This document shows positions 61,761 through 64,000 of a stretch of 64,000 bases of DNA, in pieces. Source of the stretch: Paulownia fortunei. Its lineage: Eukaryota; Streptophyta; Magnoliopsida; Lamiales; Paulowniaceae. Position 1 is the stretch's first letter; every line of letters starts with the position of its first letter. A program made the position numbers and the translations under genes. The stretch lies in contig CM033113.1 in NCBI GenBank assembly GCA_019321725.1, forward strand, positions 12,834,001 to 12,898,000. The letters run 5' to 3'. The notes beneath the pieces are model-generated. The model was not told the DNA's origin. It ran no database searches and saw only the letters and a list, made by a program, of their open reading frames with translations.

Positions 61761-61854
61761 TTTCACTTTTAATCCTTTAAATTGTTTTTGGTGACAAATT
61801 TGCCATGTTTCACTTTTAATCCTTTAAAATGTTTTTGGTGACAAATTTGCCATG
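61761..61854. repeat. 47-bp tandem duplication
   Basis: Units 61761-61807 and 61808-61854 begin TTTCACTTTTAATCCTTTAA and end GACAAATTTGCCATG. They differ at a single base; TTTCAATG starts an abandoned third copy. Confidence 0.9.
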
Positions 61855-62109
61855 TTTCAATGATTAACACATTGCATCCTTTTTCACTGAAAATACTAAA
61901 ATATGCTAGAAAAGGTCACGTGCTCATGACATCAAAAATTGATATTTTTCTAATTTGGAAGGAAAATTAATGAATTAGAGGTGACATGATAGCGCAGAAA
62001 AATTGTCAATTAAAGAATTTGAACTAGTGTGAGGATAGTCCTAGGATATCTCCTCAACCACTTGAACATATCAACAACTTGTTAACTCTTGCTTGAATTT
62101 AGTTGCTTA
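61855..62109. other. Spacer, nothing recognised
   Basis: Unique-looking AT-rich sequence without ORF or paired repeats. Confidence 0.35.
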
Positions 62110-63180
62110 TAGCTTTATTTCGTTGTATAGCTTAGCCATATGCAATATATCAATATTGTTCTTTTAATATCAATGTTATTTTAGTGTATCAAAATAAAAA
62201 ATATTATTTTAAAAATATTAATTAAACAATATATATTTAGTTAGACATTTGTATATTTTTTATATAAATATTTTTTTATAAATACAAAAAATATGTAATT
62301 CTTTTTATATTTTATATGTAATAGATCTTTAAGCTATATAATACATTAATATATTAAATATTCTATAAATGCTTATTTAGATGTTTGTATAATTTTAGAT
62401 TTAAATAATCCAATTTATGGCGCATTATATATAATATATTAATATTTGTCTTCAGTATTAATGTTACATCTGTATATTTACATAAGAAATAATATTATTA
62501 TTTATCATTGAGCGATCATTTAGGGGTCTTAATATATTTATTAGATGTTTGTATGTATTTAGATGTAAATATTTTTTTATAATTACAAAAGATGTAAACA
62601 TATTTATATATTTTATACATAATTATTTATTTTAAATATTAACTATATGTACCAATAGATATTTTATGTTAAATATTTGAAAATACAGTTTTATATTTTT
62701 AGATATAAATATTTTCAAGTTGTGGCTTAGTTATATTTAATATATTAATGTAGTTTCTTCCATATTAATGTTATCCTTAGTTACATAAAAACTAATATTT
62801 TAACAATATTAAATTAAGCATAATATATTTATTTAGATGTTTGCATATTTTTAGATATCAATATTTTTTTTGTAAATAGAATAAAATAATATATATCTAT
62901 ACATAATCACTTACCTAAAATATTTAATAATATTATTATCTTATATATTTGTGAATAATTATTTAGATGTTTGCATAATTTTATAAATAATTTCAATGTA
63001 TGGTTTAGTTATATGTAGTATATTAATATTACTCTTCATTATTAATGTTATTTCAATGTATTTACAAAAGAAATCTTATTTTAATATTGTTAAATTAAAA
63101 AGAACATATTTATTTAGATGTTTGTATAACATTAGAGTATAAATATTTGTTACAAATACAAGAAAGGCATATAAATATTC
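62110..63180. repeat. Degenerate tandem array, ~290-bp period, about four units
   Basis: The landmark TTAGTTATAT...TAATATATTAATRTT...TATTAATGTTAT recurs near 62125, 62417, 62725 and 63001. A second landmark TTTAGATGTTTG recurs at 62377, 62829, 62961 and 63114, with variants near 62233 and 62545. Units are over 80% A+T and differ by many changes. It behaves like an old satellite block or internally repeated MITE. Confidence 0.6.
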
Positions 63181-64000
63181 ATATATCGTATCTGTTAGAT
63201 CTGTTTTAGTGTTATTGTCAACTTTACTTGTTAATCAGATTCAATTATTGTAACAATTTGATAGTTGCTGCAACAAGTAAAAGATAGTAAAGTAAATGAC
63301 GCACGATATTTTTACATGCTTAAAGTACAAATATACTCTATATGCACGAGACTATCACTTGCAATGAATATTTCACTAATTCAGATTACAAGTATAATAA
63401 TGAGACTTATGCAAAATATAAACACTATCTCTTTACTAGTGAGGTCGTTCTTGACCAAATTAATTAGTGAAATTTCAGCGAGATCCCCTCAACTTTTAAG
63501 TCCACATTGTTGAACTCCATTTAATACTGAAATCACTTCAGACGGTAGATCGATCTTCTTTAAAAAATATTCAAAATTCTTCTCCTGAAGAATTATGTCC
63601 ACATGAATGCGCCTTAAAAGTCAATATAATGTCATCTAAAGACTCCTTACTCAATCCATTTTTACTGAATTGAAATTTATCTTCTCAATTTTTAGAAACC
63701 ATTCCTAAAGAACGACATTTTGTATTGCAAGTCCATCGAGCACATTTGTAACAAACTTGTATTTTTTTCACACTTTGTTTTTTTAAATATGTGCTTTTAC
63801 CAAAACCAAACATGTATCTAGTAAGCAAGTTTGAAAACTTATATTAAAACTTACTTGCTACTCTTATCTTTACTTCAATTATCCATCGTATGTCCCCTAG
63901 GATGCCCTTGTGCATAAGCATCCTTAATCTTTCAATCTTGATTTTATAAATTTCTAAAATTACATTTTTAGGAAGAAAATAAAATCGTTTCTTGAGAGTT
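63181..64000. other. Right edge, nothing recognised
   Basis: The longest frame (63265-63513, plus, 82 codons) shows no family motif. Slightly less AT-rich than the array to its left; could be the edge of another element continuing past the window. Confidence 0.35.

Noticed and set aside
62110..63180. Organellar insertion
   Set aside because: High A+T alone suggested it, but no plastid or mitochondrial gene sequence is recognisable and the block is internally repetitive.
1..64000. tRNA, rRNA or CRISPR features
   Set aside because: No cloverleaf box A/B pair, rRNA core or regularly spaced prokaryotic repeat was seen; tRNA-like stretches are primer-binding sites.

Overview
The window is nuclear DNA of a flowering plant, most likely a eudicot. 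One conserved spliced gene sits at the left edge. Almost everything else recognisable is transposable-element (TE) DNA: Ty1/copia Sirevirus, Ty3/gypsy Athila and Tekay chromovirus, a MULE carrying a plant mobile domain (PMD) gene, a CACTA element and a MITE. The DNA is AT-rich and, outside the edge gene, nearly every reading frame is broken. I saw no RNA gene and nothing bacterial.

Layout. 1-5025 (minus): the 5' ten exons of a BUB1-type spindle-checkpoint kinase; the 3' end lies off the left edge. 5695-12495: a MULE with a decayed MURA-type transposase and a spliced, decayed PMD gene, bounded by termini built from tandem ~30-bp palindromes. 12869-13557: a Harbinger-like MITE. 14171-54094: a nest of LTR retrotransposons. 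54095-56306: unassigned. 56307-about 60950: a truncated CACTA element with its genes on the minus strand. 60951-64000: AT-rich DNA with a 47-bp tandem duplication and a degenerate ~290-bp tandem array.

The nest. The outermost element is a minus-strand Sirevirus-like copia element (SIRE-1). Only its 3' LTR and the envelope-like third ORF are recognised, about 5 kb of its own DNA spread over 40 kb. Its pieces, and the elements between them, are: an Athila-type solo LTR (15190-17064); a second Sirevirus, SIRE-2 (19009-37603, plus strand), itself split by a full-length Tekay chromovirus (22213-32001); an Athila element (37644-45055, minus strand); a solo LTR with TA...TA ends (46701-48795); and an Athila-type solo LTR (48904-53694) that contains a solo LTR of a Tekay relative (50675-53654). 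For each of the seven insertions a 5-bp target duplication is visible, exact in three cases and 4/5 in four, so the order of events can be read directly.

Most unusual observations: the 10-bp palindrome TGTTGCAACA occurs nine times exactly through the non-Tekay part of SIRE-2 (LTRs, gag, pol, third ORF and spacer); palindrome arrays form both ends of the PMD-carrying MULE; and related Athila-type LTRs carry one, two or three copies of a ~160-180-bp internal unit. No element here appears able to move by its own proteins. Coordinates of broken coding regions are approximate. Family names come from motifs read by eye, without database searches.
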